DNA of 64,000 nucleotides from a virus: IMG/VR virus record IMGVR_UViG_3300020204_000007, positions 105,060 to 169,059 of that record; one strand, 5' to 3'. Shown piece by piece: positions 21,136 to 29,720 of this stretch (position 1 is its first letter; each line of letters starts with the position of its first letter). The notes under the pieces were generated by a model. It saw only the letters and a program-made list of their open reading frames with translations, ran no database searches and was not told where the DNA came from. The position numbers and the translations under genes were made by a program.

Positions 21136-21363
21136 ATGGATATTATTAGTAATTTTGTAAAAAATGAAATAACACCAATCTTAGATATGCATGGTGGCGC
21201 AGCAGAAGTAGTTGGTTATGATGAATTAAATAAAATGGTTCAAATTAGATTGATTGGTGCTTGTGCAGGCTGTCCTAGTAGTTTAATGACTGCATATGGC
21301 GTTATCTTAGCTGCTTTGCAAAATAAATTTCCAGAACTTGTTGAAGACTTGGAGGTTGTATGA
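21136..21363 (+). CDS. NifU C-terminal-domain (Nfu-type) protein, 75 aa
   Basis: A stand-alone Nfu domain (PF01106 type). MHGGAAEVVGYDE and VQIRLIGACAGCPSSLMTAY contain the invariant CxxC (C43, C46), followed by the helix VILAALQNKFPELVEDLEVV. In cells Nfu proteins carry [4Fe-4S] clusters to client enzymes, with a dimer holding one cluster. Length equals a single domain. Promoter-proximal gene of its transcript. A phage copy suggests support of an Fe-S enzyme during infection; the client is unknown. Confidence 0.8.
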   Translation: MDIISNFVKNEITPILDMHGGAAEVVGYDELNKMVQIRLIGACAGCPSSLMTAYGVILAALQNKFPELVEDLEVV

Positions 21364-21527
21364 ATAATGTAATTAGTTTTGAAGATTACAAAAACAAAAA
21401 AGAAAACAAAAAGCCCGATTCCGAGTTGACTTTAGATGAACGACTGGCGCGAATTTCTTCTATGATTAATAGAATTAATTCTACGATTAAAGAACTTGAT
21501 ACTCATGTAAATGGGGTTAAAAAATGA
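21360..21527 (+). CDS. Small charged protein, 55 aa
   Basis: Starts at ATGA overlapping the Nfu stop. MNNVISFEDYKNKKENKKPD then a helix; the opening resembles the 6084 product. Stop overlaps the next start. Function unknown. Confidence 0.6.
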   Translation: MNNVISFEDYKNKKENKKPDSELTLDERLARISSMINRINSTIKELDTHVNGVKK

Positions 21528-21817
21528 TCAACAGCTCAAAGAAAAATTTGAAAATTTTGCATGACAAAAGCTCTGTACACGACCGACCATTAGTTGAGCT
21601 TTCGCAAAATCAAAACAATAAATTTGTAATTAGCATGAGGATTGCCAATTCTTCGTTTACGTTTCCAGAATTGCAAAACGAAGATATTGTTGCTTTACAC
21701 AGAGTTTTAAGTTTACCGTCAGGACTAATGACTATTGCAGTGAGTATGATGCATAACTTATCGGAAGATAAATTGAAAGAAACAGTTAAAGCCTTAGATC
21801 AAATTGCTGATAGATAA
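21524..21817 (+). CDS. Hypothetical protein, 97 aa
   Basis: Strand-rich middle (KFVISMRIANSSFTFPEL) and helical end (LSEDKLKETVKALDQIA). Third gene of the Nfu operon. No family recognised. Confidence 0.6.
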   Translation: MINSSKKNLKILHDKSSVHDRPLVELSQNQNNKFVISMRIANSSFTFPELQNEDIVALHRVLSLPSGLMTIAVSMMHNLSEDKLKETVKALDQIADR

Positions 21818-21820
21818 TTA

Positions 21821-21885
21821 TGCTATGATTGGATTAGAGACACATTTACTCTAAGAAAGGCGTAATGAAATCGGTAAAACTATGA
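21821..21885 (+). promoter_or_regulatory. Extended -10 promoter, leader hairpin and 6-codon leader ORF
   Basis: TGC TATGAT (21821-21829) is an extended -10 without a good -35. The leader holds TTAGAG/CTCTAA (21834-21854), AAAGGCG, and a mini-ORF MKSVKL (21865-21885) whose stop overlaps ATG 21882 of the next gene. The arrangement suggests translational coupling. Confidence 0.4.
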
Positions 21886-22097
21886 AGGGCAAACCAACAA
21901 CAATTCATAATCATAGAAAGAAAAATAAGGCTATTTATTCAAGCGCAGAAAAATTTGGCACGAACAAAAAAGATTATGTTTTTCATATTGAAGATAATGT
22001 TTATTTCATCAATTTTAAGCTTCATGGTGATTTCATAAACCTACAGATTCAACCCCAAATGATCGAACAACCTCTTCCCGCTTGGTTAGCTGATTAA
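21882..22097 (+). CDS. Hypothetical protein, 71 aa
   Basis: Basic N-terminus (MKGKPTTIHNHRKKNKAIYS), then strands (KDYVFHIEDNVYFINFKLHG). Its last 65 nt overlap the end of the convergent helicase gene. Function unknown. Confidence 0.55.
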   Translation: MKGKPTTIHNHRKKNKAIYSSAEKFGTNKKDYVFHIEDNVYFINFKLHGDFINLQIQPQMIEQPLPAWLAD

Positions 22098-23418
22098 TAT
22101 ACTTTGAGTGATTTGGACATATATCAATCACTATACAATCTTTTTTGCCTTCACTGACTCTTGTTCCTCTTCCAATCGCCTGCATTAACATAATCTCGCT
22201 TGTTCCTGCCATACAGAGCAATATCGCGGATATTTCTGGAATATCAATGCCTGTGCCTAATAAATGCCAATTACCAATAAGAACGTTAGTTCTTCCTTCT
22301 CTAAAATCTTTTATTGGCAAACGAAACTCACCGTTGGCAGCTTTGACGCCTAATGTGTCGGCCAAGGCGTCTGCGCATTCCACAGATTTATATAAAACCA
22401 GAACTTTACGGCCAGCAGCTAGAGCTTTTTCGGCGGTTTCTTTAACAAATTTAATATATTCTGGATCTGAATGTAGTTTTATGTATTCTTTAGTTGGATG
22501 CATATTCTTATGCGTCTGAACGCTACAAGCGGGAACTACTTTAGGAATGTACTTAATAGGACTCAAAAATTTATCTTGTACCCCATTAGAGTATTGGTAG
22601 ACATAAGCGGGTGCGCCAGCCCAACCATAAATAAGAGGAGTCATGCCATCAGGTCGCTCAATAGTTGCCGTCAATCCATGAAAAAACTCTGCGTTGATTC
22701 CCGCTAGAGCAATTTCTTGATAAGACGGTGCGGCCATTGTATGAGTTTCATCAACTATGATTGTCTGAAACCGATCTATATGGTTCAAACAACTTTGGGC
22801 AGTAGAAACTAAGCACATAACCCCGTCAGGGGGGGTGGTTCCTCCACCAAGTTTACCTATCTTTTTAACACCCAAAGATTTTAGGCCATCGGCTACAGTC
22901 TTATAGGTCTGGTGGAGCAATTCGATACTTGGCACGATAACTATAACGCGACGACCAGCAGAAACGTGTGAGGCCACAAGATTGCGTATAATACGGCTTT
23001 TTCCCGTTCCGGTTGCAGCTACAATGCAAGATCGTTTGAATTTTAATGCAGATTCAACAGCGTCTTTCTGATAATAACGCTCGTCCCCAAAAGTCATTGG
23101 TTTAGTGCTAGCTTCATGACCAGTAATTTTATTGCATAAGAACCAAAATCCCGGCAGAGTACTAATTTTTCCCTCAACTTCTGCATACGCTTTTGTAACG
23201 ACTTGTTCTTCTAATTCTCTAATTTGTTGTTTAAGAATTGCTGCGTGTCTAGCGTTAAAAGCTTGAGTGCGTTTTAATTCTTTTAGCCTTTTGTCAATTG
23301 CTTTATTCTTAATTGTTAGGTAATTTTTAATAAGATCTAAAGATTCTTTGGAACCTTCGATAATTAACTCTCGATTAGATGTATAATAACCATATGTGTC
23401 TGGAACATTTTTTATCAC
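22033..23418 (-). CDS. SF2 helicase, UvsW-like, copy 1, 461 aa
   Basis: DEAD/DEAH-type superfamily 2 helicase close to T4 UvsW, which remodels branched DNA. Walker A ATGTGKS (residues 135-141), motif II DETH (223-226, Thr for the usual Ala/Cys), motif III LTAT, and motif VI QAIGRGTRV. The N-terminal about 100 residues (YLTIKNKAIDKRLKELKRTQ...) also align with the second helicase at 60702, so both share an accessory domain. Start is GTG 23418; the divergent gene begins only 10 nt away, so each promoter must lie inside the other gene. Confidence 0.85.
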   Translation of the reverse strand: MIKNVPDTYGYYTSNRELIIEGSKESLDLIKNYLTIKNKAIDKRLKELKRTQAFNARHAAILKQQIRELEEQVVTKAYAEVEGKISTLPGFWFLCNKITGHEASTKPMTFGDERYYQKDAVESALKFKRSCIVAATGTGKSRIIRNLVASHVSAGRRVIVIVPSIELLHQTYKTVADGLKSLGVKKIGKLGGGTTPPDGVMCLVSTAQSCLNHIDRFQTIIVDETHTMAAPSYQEIALAGINAEFFHGLTATIERPDGMTPLIYGWAGAPAYVYQYSNGVQDKFLSPIKYIPKVVPACSVQTHKNMHPTKEYIKLHSDPEYIKFVKETAEKALAAGRKVLVLYKSVECADALADTLGVKAANGEFRLPIKDFREGRTNVLIGNWHLLGTGIDIPEISAILLCMAGTSEIMLMQAIGRGTRVSEGKKDCIVIDICPNHSKYINQLTKREEVVRSFGVESVGL

Positions 23419-23427
23419 GGTAAACCT

Positions 23428-24525
23428 ATGAACAAAATCAAAAAAGTGGTTAAGTTAGCAAAAAGTCTTGGCAGCAGCTTTCCGCTACAAGATAACTATA
23501 CTTTAGTTAAGGTTTCTTCGCAATTACCGCCATATAGTGATTTAGCTAGAGGCGTAAGTAGTCTAGACCATTACGAAGTGCGTCATCCATATTCTGATGA
23601 TGTTATTGGCTCTTTGACCGTATGGAGCGCAAAAAGAATTCCAACCATTGTAAAATTAGGGGTTTTTCAAGAACCTCATAAAAGCCTTGGCTTAATTGAA
23701 TCTCTTCATGACAAAATTAAAGAAATATATCCGAATATCCCAGAAGATTTATTGTCATATATGTACACAATTTGGGGTGCAACTCCTTCAGCACAAAATA
23801 TGCATCACGCCATTCATCCCGCTATGCACGGTAAATTTCATGAAATTTTTTCTGCCTTAAGAAGAGCACCGCTTAGAAAGAGTGAAGGCGGAAAAGGGTT
23901 TGAAGATCATCTTGATTATCATGTCTATCAAGACAACGAACACGTTGGTACTTTGAGCGGTAAAGAATTAAATGAAATGATGCCCACCCCTGATCATCGA
24001 GATCAAGTAAAAATGGAACAAAATTTAATTTTTCACCCTACAAACATGATTTCTGGTTCTCCAGGAAGTTATATGAAAAAGGCAGATGACGATGGCGAAC
24101 CTGCTTTTCATAACCATCTTGATTACCATGTTTATCAAAATAAAGAACATGTCGGCACTATTAGTGGAAAAGAATTAAATGCCATGATGCCTACAAAACA
24201 GCATAGATCACAGTCTGAAAAAGAAAACGGCTATGTTTTTCATGCAACAAATGTTGTGACCGGCAATCCAGCAAATTTTATGAAAAAATCTGATGAAAAA
24301 GATTCTCCTAAAAAACAATGGATGGTAAAGCTTTCTGGAGAAGAAGGATATCATCCATTACACGATATAAAAGATAGCAAACTTCCAATTGAATCTGGGG
24401 GCGGAAATATCTACTATCTAAAACGTCCCGATGGCTCTGTAACGGAACATCATCAAAGCGAAGTAGAAGATTTATTGCAAAATAATGAATTACAACAAAG
24501 TATGCCCACTTTTATGAGGGACTAA
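23428..24525 (+). CDS. Repeat-containing phage protein, 365 aa
   Basis: Two tandem 61-residue repeats (about 158-218 and 227-287), each with HLDYHVYQ, EHVGT, SGKELN, MMPT, a TN pair and MKK. A degenerate third unit may follow. The N-terminal half (about 1-145) has no repeat. Located just before another large phage protein with which it is probably cotranscribed. Structural or head-packaged role possible; not established. Confidence 0.65.
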   Translation: MNKIKKVVKLAKSLGSSFPLQDNYTLVKVSSQLPPYSDLARGVSSLDHYEVRHPYSDDVIGSLTVWSAKRIPTIVKLGVFQEPHKSLGLIESLHDKIKEIYPNIPEDLLSYMYTIWGATPSAQNMHHAIHPAMHGKFHEIFSALRRAPLRKSEGGKGFEDHLDYHVYQDNEHVGTLSGKELNEMMPTPDHRDQVKMEQNLIFHPTNMISGSPGSYMKKADDDGEPAFHNHLDYHVYQNKEHVGTISGKELNAMMPTKQHRSQSEKENGYVFHATNVVTGNPANFMKKSDEKDSPKKQWMVKLSGEEGYHPLHDIKDSKLPIESGGGNIYYLKRPDGSVTEHHQSEVEDLLQNNELQQSMPTFMRD

Positions 24526-24528
24526 GAA

Positions 24529-26955
24529 ATGCCATTTGTTAGTGAAGCTCAACGTAGATTGATGTATGCCGCCTCAAAAACAAAAGGCGGTGTTGCGGGT
24601 GTTAGCCAAAAGGCTGCTAAAAAACTTGTTGCTAAAGATGAACCAAGCAAATTACCAGAAAAAGTTCAAAAAACAGATGGCATGATATCTCCAGATTCCA
24701 GCGCAAACACCAGACCCACACCGTCTGCTGGAATGGCAAGCGGCTCTGCCGGTTCTCAAGAAACTTCAGTCGCGACTGCAATGACAAAAGCTGAAGACAA
24801 CACTCTTTCCCTACTAGAAGCAAAAAAATCTATTCATGGAAGCAAAAACACCCCAGATCGAACCATAGAAATTGTGGACACTATTTCAAAGGCGTACAAT
24901 ATGAACAATTATGCACGCGGTGATGGGTTATCCCCAGAAGAAGAAAAGAAGGTACAAGGCGCATTAGATTTTCGTAATCAAATGAAGCAATTTAGGCGAG
25001 ATCATGGCTCAACAATTATGGATATTGCGGGTGGTCGCAAGATTGATAAACAACGTGCAGATGCATATCATGCTGCTCGCGGTAATTTGATGATAGGTCA
25101 AGGTGTTAGCTTTGCTGATATTCCACCTAAGATTCCTAGTCATCTAATTGATAGATCGCCAAAGCAACCAGAAATTCCAGTTTTACCAGCGGCTAAGTCA
25201 ATGGAAGCATTAACTAATCCAAAATCATTGCTTGCAAAAGTTGACGACTGCACAAAATGTATGCGAAAAAGTTCTGAAGAAGAACTAGAAAAATCATCTA
25301 AACCATTTCATGGATATAACAAAAAGAAACATGCCCGTTCTGGCGGATTAAATGATAGTTATCGTAAAAAGGTTAATCGTGAAACTGGGTCAAATCTAAA
25401 ACGCCCAGTAACTAAAAAGAATGTTAAGCCAGGATCTAAAGCTGCCAAACGTCGTAAATCTTTTTGTGCTCGTATGAGCGGCGTCAAAGGACCGACTTCT
25501 AAAAAGGGGAAGCTAACGCCAAAAGGTGCAGCTCTGAAAAGATGGCGTTGCAGTAAATCATTAAACAAAAGCGAATCCGTGCCGCTAGAAGTTAGAGCAG
25601 ATAAAGTATTAAAAAGTTTGAAATCTAAACTTCTTGCAGGTGCGGCAGCAATTGGCGGTTTAGCTTCTGGCGCGGCTATGGCTTCTCCAGAATCAGATTT
25701 GCATTCACAACTTTCTAATTTGAATGTTATGGGTGAATATCACACTCCAAAAAGTGGTTCACAAGCAGTTCTTAAAGAACCTAATCAATTAAAAGCAGAT
25801 CCAACCCATCCTGCCGCATCGTATTCAAGAGAATCTGGCAGTGGTTCTTCTATGGGAAGCTTTCATGGCCCAGACGCAGAAAAAGCAAAACAACTGCTTC
25901 AAAATTACGATGCTGTGAATAAGTGTTTTACAAAGAGCACAGGATATGCAAGAAAAATAACTCCACAAGAAAAAAAAGAACGAGATCTTAAGCAAAAGAT
26001 TAAAACTAGTGAATATAAACCAGCAGAAAAAATTGCTGATAATCTTTCTGCAGAAATATGGAAAAAACAACTTACTGGCTATCTTTCGCAGTACCACGAA
26101 TCCGATAAAACATCTAATAAAAAATTAAAAAAAGCTGGTCTTGCGGATGAATTAAAAAAAGCGCGAGAAGTTCTTTCTAAACTTGATAAAAGCAATTCTA
26201 TCAAACCGTTTGGTCAAAATATTTATGATGCCAATGCAAATCTTGGCAGAAAAATGGGTCGTACAGGAGAAGTTGTAGAAGGCGCAGGCAAAAACGTCGC
26301 TGTTCAACAAACTAGAATATCGGCAAAAAAACAAGCTGAAATTGAAGCCGAAAAAGACAAAAAGAAAAACAGAGAACAGCCAGCTGTTTTGTTTTCTCTT
26401 GAAGATATTCCACCAGAACACCGTAAAGCTGTTTTTGATGCTTATGAAAATAAAGAATATCATCCATTGATGCATCTTGCAGTAAAAATTAAACCAAACA
26501 GCAGAAAAAAGGCAGTAGTTCCAGAAGAACTTCTTCCTCCTAAAGAGAAAAAATCAGGTAAAAAAACTGATAAACCGCCAGTAATTTTGACCGAAGAAGA
26601 TTTGAAATCGTCTTATGGTGCAAAAAATGATTTGTCAAAAGCTCACGAAGTGCTTTCAAAATTAGAAAAAAGATGCTGGAAAGGCTATAAGCCAGTACCT
26701 GGAAAAGAACCGTATTCAAAAGGTTCTTGTGCGCCAATAAAAAAGGCTATTTCAGCCCAAGACATAGAAAGCGGAGAATACGAAGGGGAAAAATTAGATG
26801 GCCATCATCATAATCGAATTGGAAATGAGTACCGCGAGCTTGCTCGCAGGGCATTCAAACAAAATGATGTAAAATCTGCAAAAACATATAATTCTAAAGC
26901 AGAATATCATTTTGATTTGGCAGATAAAAAAGGATACAAGCCGCCAAATGACTAA
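24529..26955 (+). CDS. Large multidomain phage protein with DUF6321-like segment, 808 aa
   Basis: Starts MPFVSEAQRRLMYAASKTKG, an N-terminal tag seen on several phage proteins. About residues 257-345 (KKHARSGGLNDSYRKKVNRE, then GSKAAKRRKSFCARMSGVKG) match the DUF6321 pattern. Near 716-735 lies CWKGYKPVPGKEPYSKGSC, another recurrent phage motif. A hydrophobic Gly/Ala segment lies near 370-387; the rest is lysine-rich and low in complexity. Probably an internal or DNA-associated virion protein, by inference from basic composition. Overlaps the next gene by 8 nt. Confidence 0.65.
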   Translation: MPFVSEAQRRLMYAASKTKGGVAGVSQKAAKKLVAKDEPSKLPEKVQKTDGMISPDSSANTRPTPSAGMASGSAGSQETSVATAMTKAEDNTLSLLEAKKSIHGSKNTPDRTIEIVDTISKAYNMNNYARGDGLSPEEEKKVQGALDFRNQMKQFRRDHGSTIMDIAGGRKIDKQRADAYHAARGNLMIGQGVSFADIPPKIPSHLIDRSPKQPEIPVLPAAKSMEALTNPKSLLAKVDDCTKCMRKSSEEELEKSSKPFHGYNKKKHARSGGLNDSYRKKVNRETGSNLKRPVTKKNVKPGSKAAKRRKSFCARMSGVKGPTSKKGKLTPKGAALKRWRCSKSLNKSESVPLEVRADKVLKSLKSKLLAGAAAIGGLASGAAMASPESDLHSQLSNLNVMGEYHTPKSGSQAVLKEPNQLKADPTHPAASYSRESGSGSSMGSFHGPDAEKAKQLLQNYDAVNKCFTKSTGYARKITPQEKKERDLKQKIKTSEYKPAEKIADNLSAEIWKKQLTGYLSQYHESDKTSNKKLKKAGLADELKKAREVLSKLDKSNSIKPFGQNIYDANANLGRKMGRTGEVVEGAGKNVAVQQTRISAKKQAEIEAEKDKKKNREQPAVLFSLEDIPPEHRKAVFDAYENKEYHPLMHLAVKIKPNSRKKAVVPEELLPPKEKKSGKKTDKPPVILTEEDLKSSYGAKNDLSKAHEVLSKLEKRCWKGYKPVPGKEPYSKGSCAPIKKAISAQDIESGEYEGEKLDGHHHNRIGNEYRELARRAFKQNDVKSAKTYNSKAEYHFDLADKKGYKPPND

Positions 26956-27328
26956 GTTGTCTAAATCTATTAAAGATTTATTCAAAACATTAAAAAAATC
27001 TTCGCCAGAAGATATTGGGGAAACGGTTGAGTTTCCCCGCGCTAAAGATTTATTCGATGAAGCGCGAAAATTGAAGCCAATCGGCGTTGGCGATTCAGAC
27101 GAAGATTTTGAAAAAATGGATAAAATAACCGCTCAAGTAAATGCCATTCGAGACCACGAAAAAAAACATGAATGGCGACAAGGAGAAGCAGAATACAACG
27201 GAAAACCTGTTAAAATCAAACAAACTTTAGTTGGAAGAACTGGCCGTTTAATGGCATTGATTGAAGATGAAGATGGAGCACATCATTACCCCTGTGCCTA
27301 TAATCTTAAGAATGTCAAATTTTATTGA
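26948..27328 (+). CDS. Hypothetical protein, 126 aa
   Basis: ATG 26948 overlaps the preceding stop. A basic helix first, then an acidic linker, then a compact beta region (KPVKIKQTLVGRTGRLMALI). The last residues are set 7 nt past the end of the convergent gene at 27322. Function unknown. Confidence 0.6.
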   Translation: MTKLSKSIKDLFKTLKKSSPEDIGETVEFPRAKDLFDEARKLKPIGVGDSDEDFEKMDKITAQVNAIRDHEKKHEWRQGEAEYNGKPVKIKQTLVGRTGRLMALIEDEDGAHHYPCAYNLKNVKFY

Positions 27329-27546
27329 CACTGTTCTCCAGTAATAGGGTTCACAAACTGTTGAACTCCGCACGAAGTAGTTTCTCTAACTACCATCAAA
27401 TCTACAAAACTAATTTGTTTACATTCAAGGGTAGTCGTGTGGCATGAATAAATTTTTTCTGTTCTTGTGTCGCGAGCAATCAAAAAAAATCCACAAGTCT
27501 GTTTAATTACAAAACAACCAACCAAAAATGGCAAAAATTTATTCAC
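27322..27546 (-). CDS. Exported small protein, 74 aa
   Basis: N-terminal hydrophobic stretch (MNKFLPFLVGCFVIKQTCGF) resembles a signal or anchor sequence; further Cys at 35, 42, 59 and 73. Overlaps the upstream gene by 8 nt. Last gene of the minus-strand operon. Function unknown. Confidence 0.55.
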   Translation of the reverse strand: MNKFLPFLVGCFVIKQTCGFFLIARDTRTEKIYSCHTTTLECKQISFVDLMVVRETTSCGVQQFVNPITGEQCQ

Positions 27547-27841
27547 CCTTCCCCCCTGTGAAACTATTAAAGTTTCTTGCTGCGTAATCGTTCAAATCGT
27601 AATTCATCATTTGCACAAGGCGTTTACCTTCTTGTCGTTTGTCATATCCGTGCAAAAACTTTTCATAAAGCGGAAGCAGATAAAATAAAACTTCTTGTGG
27701 GACATTGCCGCGAAATTCACAGTTTTCAAAACTAACTGAATTGCATTCAGTAATGCGATTTATTTTATGAGTTTTGAAAACACGCATGGTATCAAAACAA
27801 ACTGTATATTCAATGTTTTTTGTGGAATAAACATGAATCAT
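27539..27841 (-). CDS. Hypothetical protein, 100 aa
   Basis: The start ATG 27841 follows CGGAGGTCGAT and lies just behind the promoter at 27868-27894, which excludes longer in-frame starts. Contains several Cys and a basic C-terminus. No family recognised. Confidence 0.6.
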   Translation of the reverse strand: MIHVYSTKNIEYTVCFDTMRVFKTHKINRITECNSVSFENCEFRGNVPQEVLFYLLPLYEKFLHGYDKRQEGKRLVQMMNYDLNDYAARNFNSFTGGKGE

Positions 27842-27867
27842 ATCGACCTCCGATTGCCTACATTTAC

Positions 27868-27894
27868 ATATCGGAGTTTTGCAATCTAACTTAA
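27868..27894 (-). promoter_or_regulatory. Sigma-28-type promoter (minus strand)
   Basis: TTAA (27894-27891), 16 nt, CCGATAT (27874-27868), with the common spacer sequence. It lies across the last codons of dut and gives the two downstream genes extra transcription. Confidence 0.7.
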
Positions 27895-28352
27895 CGTCCC
27901 GAACTACCAAATCCGCCTTGACCGCGATCATCCTTTGGTTTAATAAGGCTTTCATCTACTTGGTGCAAATAAAATTTAGAACTGAACGGATTAGGAATGA
28001 GTTGTGCTACTCTGTCCAAATGATTAATTTCTATTGGTTCATTTGAGTTATTTACAATAACAACAGAAAGCACGCCTGTATAATTATTATCAATGGTGCG
28101 ACAACAAACATCTAGTCCTTGCACGCCCATGCTAGAACGAACATCCCAAATCCAAACAGTTTCGTCTGGGAAAATACATCTAGTGCCAGTAGAAAGTTTA
28201 AGAACTTGTTTTGGAGAAATTTGTATTGGCGTTTCTGCACCAAACGTATCAACTAAATCTACATGAAAATCAAAACCGCCGTCTTGAGCGCGTTTTTTGA
28301 ATGGCATTTTAGATGTTGATTTTACATAAATATAAACGCAATCACTGTTCAC
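27891..28352 (-). CDS. dut: dUTPase, 153 aa
   Basis: Trimeric dUTP diphosphatase, hydrolysing dUTP to dUMP and pyrophosphate. All five motifs are visible: AQDGGFDFHV (22-31), RSSM (72-75), TIDNNYTGVL with catalytic Asp88, DRVAQLI (113-119) and the C-terminal RGQGGFGSSG (143-152). Start GTG 28352 overlaps the upstream gene; no SD-led ATG exists. Its 3' end contains a minus-strand promoter. Confidence 0.9.
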   Translation of the reverse strand: MNSDCVYIYVKSTSKMPFKKRAQDGGFDFHVDLVDTFGAETPIQISPKQVLKLSTGTRCIFPDETVWIWDVRSSMGVQGLDVCCRTIDNNYTGVLSVVIVNNSNEPIEINHLDRVAQLIPNPFSSKFYLHQVDESLIKPKDDRGQGGFGSSGR

Positions 28353-28941
28353 AAACCCACTCCCAAATCTGCTTTGCTACTTCTTCTGGTACATCATTAT
28401 TGCTATTAGTGACCAATATATGTTTGATATTAAATCGTTCATTAAATGCAAAAAAATCACGGCGACCATCTTCCCAGACTTTAAGTCGGTATGGCTCATT
28501 TATATCTTGAAAATCAAATGATTTTCGACGTCTAATCCTCTCCGTCAGATCTTGGAATGGTGCATCTAAATACACGGCAAGATCTGTGCGCGGAACAATA
28601 GAAGCTTGGTACCCCTCTGGGAGACCATGCACAAGATTATAAGTTAAAAATGAAGAATTACCGCGATAATAGATCACGTAATCAGGATTACTATTTTGTT
28701 TTTGCCATTCGTATTCATTTAGTTTGTAAAGATGCCATGCGGCATTAAATCGTTCTGCATTAGAAATTTCCGAAGAACCTAATGTGCGACGTAATTCTAC
28801 AGAATAATCATTATTTGGAATGATTTTAGTTGTATAAATTACATCAACTTTTAGGTTACGCTGTTTTGTCTGCTCAACCATAAGATCGAGTATTGTGTCT
28901 TTACCAGAACCATCAGGGCCGAGCAGACAAATTGTTTTCAA
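28342..28941 (-). CDS. Thymidylate-kinase-like dNMP kinase, 199 aa
   Basis: P-loop GPDGSGKDT (residues 8-16) at the N-terminus, a Arg-containing YYRGNSS segment, and ERIRRRKSFDF as a lid-like region; TMP-kinase-sized. Would phosphorylate a deoxynucleoside monophosphate. T4 gp1, which phosphorylates hydroxymethyl-dCMP, is another P-loop dNMP kinase with a GKDT ending. Overlaps its neighbours by a few bases in an operon with dUTPase and a dioxygenase. Confidence 0.7.
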   Translation of the reverse strand: MKTICLLGPDGSGKDTILDLMVEQTKQRNLKVDVIYTTKIIPNNDYSVELRRTLGSSEISNAERFNAAWHLYKLNEYEWQKQNSNPDYVIYYRGNSSFLTYNLVHGLPEGYQASIVPRTDLAVYLDAPFQDLTERIRRRKSFDFQDINEPYRLKVWEDGRRDFFAFNERFNIKHILVTNSNNDVPEEVAKQIWEWVCEQ

Positions 28942-29720
28942 AACGCCACCTTTTGATGTTGTGTAACATAGTTCTCGAACATTTTAGGCCATTCTGTTTT
29001 TAGCCATTCTTTATGTACTTGACGAATAGTTTCTGAATTTGAAATTGTTAAATTGCCGTTGTCATACAATGCACAATTATCTTCAATACTACGCCAACCA
29101 ATAATCATGCGAACAAGTCCATCTTCTCGAGCTGTTCCATCGCTCTCCAGTTTATCTACACTATGGTGGCATCTAAAGTTATCGAATATAAGCAGATCGC
29201 CCGCTTTGGCTGTGATTACAGTTGATTCGTCGTCTAAATGTACGCGAGTTCCGCCATTTACTGTGTTATTCAGTACTGTAAGAACTGCAACTTTATTAGG
29301 TCTTATTGCGCGTTTAATGTTTAGATCTTCACCCTCTACACTAAACTCTAAAAACTCGCCGTCAAAATGTTTTGCAACAGGTTTACTGTCACCTTTATAC
29401 ATCTGAATGTTAAAAAGCACTCTACTTGTTTTAGGTAAATCAAGCATTTCATAAAGTTTTAGCGTCAAAATAGAAATTGGCCTGCTAACGTCTGCGACTT
29501 GATCTAAGCTAAGAGCAGGCAGACCCGATTGATTTTCTGGACAAAAAATAAAAGCGTAACTGGCTCTATTGTCGGAAATATCTGCAAAATAAGCTGCATG
29601 GTTTTGAAGGTTAAGAACATTATAGAATCGTCCAATAAGTCGCTTGGTGTCTTTAATAATTCGCTCACGTCCAAGTGCATCGTCATAATAATCCTCGTAT
29701 AATCTAAAGAATTCACTCAT
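28938..29720 (-). CDS. 2OG-Fe(II) dioxygenase-like protein, 260 aa
   Basis: Iron motif H118-x-D120 in AKHFDGEFLEF and distal His185/186 in GDLLIFDNFRCHHSV, followed by Arg204 in VRMIIGWRS for 2-oxoglutarate. The strand pattern VAVLTVLNNTVNGGTRVHL supports a double-stranded beta helix. ATG 29720 is preferred; an in-frame start at 29801 overlaps the upstream kinase. Lies between two kinases in a nucleotide operon, so a nucleotide or base substrate is plausible but unproven. Confidence 0.7.
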   Translation of the reverse strand: MSEFFRLYEDYYDDALGRERIIKDTKRLIGRFYNVLNLQNHAAYFADISDNRASYAFIFCPENQSGLPALSLDQVADVSRPISILTLKLYEMLDLPKTSRVLFNIQMYKGDSKPVAKHFDGEFLEFSVEGEDLNIKRAIRPNKVAVLTVLNNTVNGGTRVHLDDESTVITAKAGDLLIFDNFRCHHSVDKLESDGTAREDGLVRMIIGWRSIEDNCALYDNGNLTISNSETIRQVHKEWLKTEWPKMFENYVTQHQKVAF

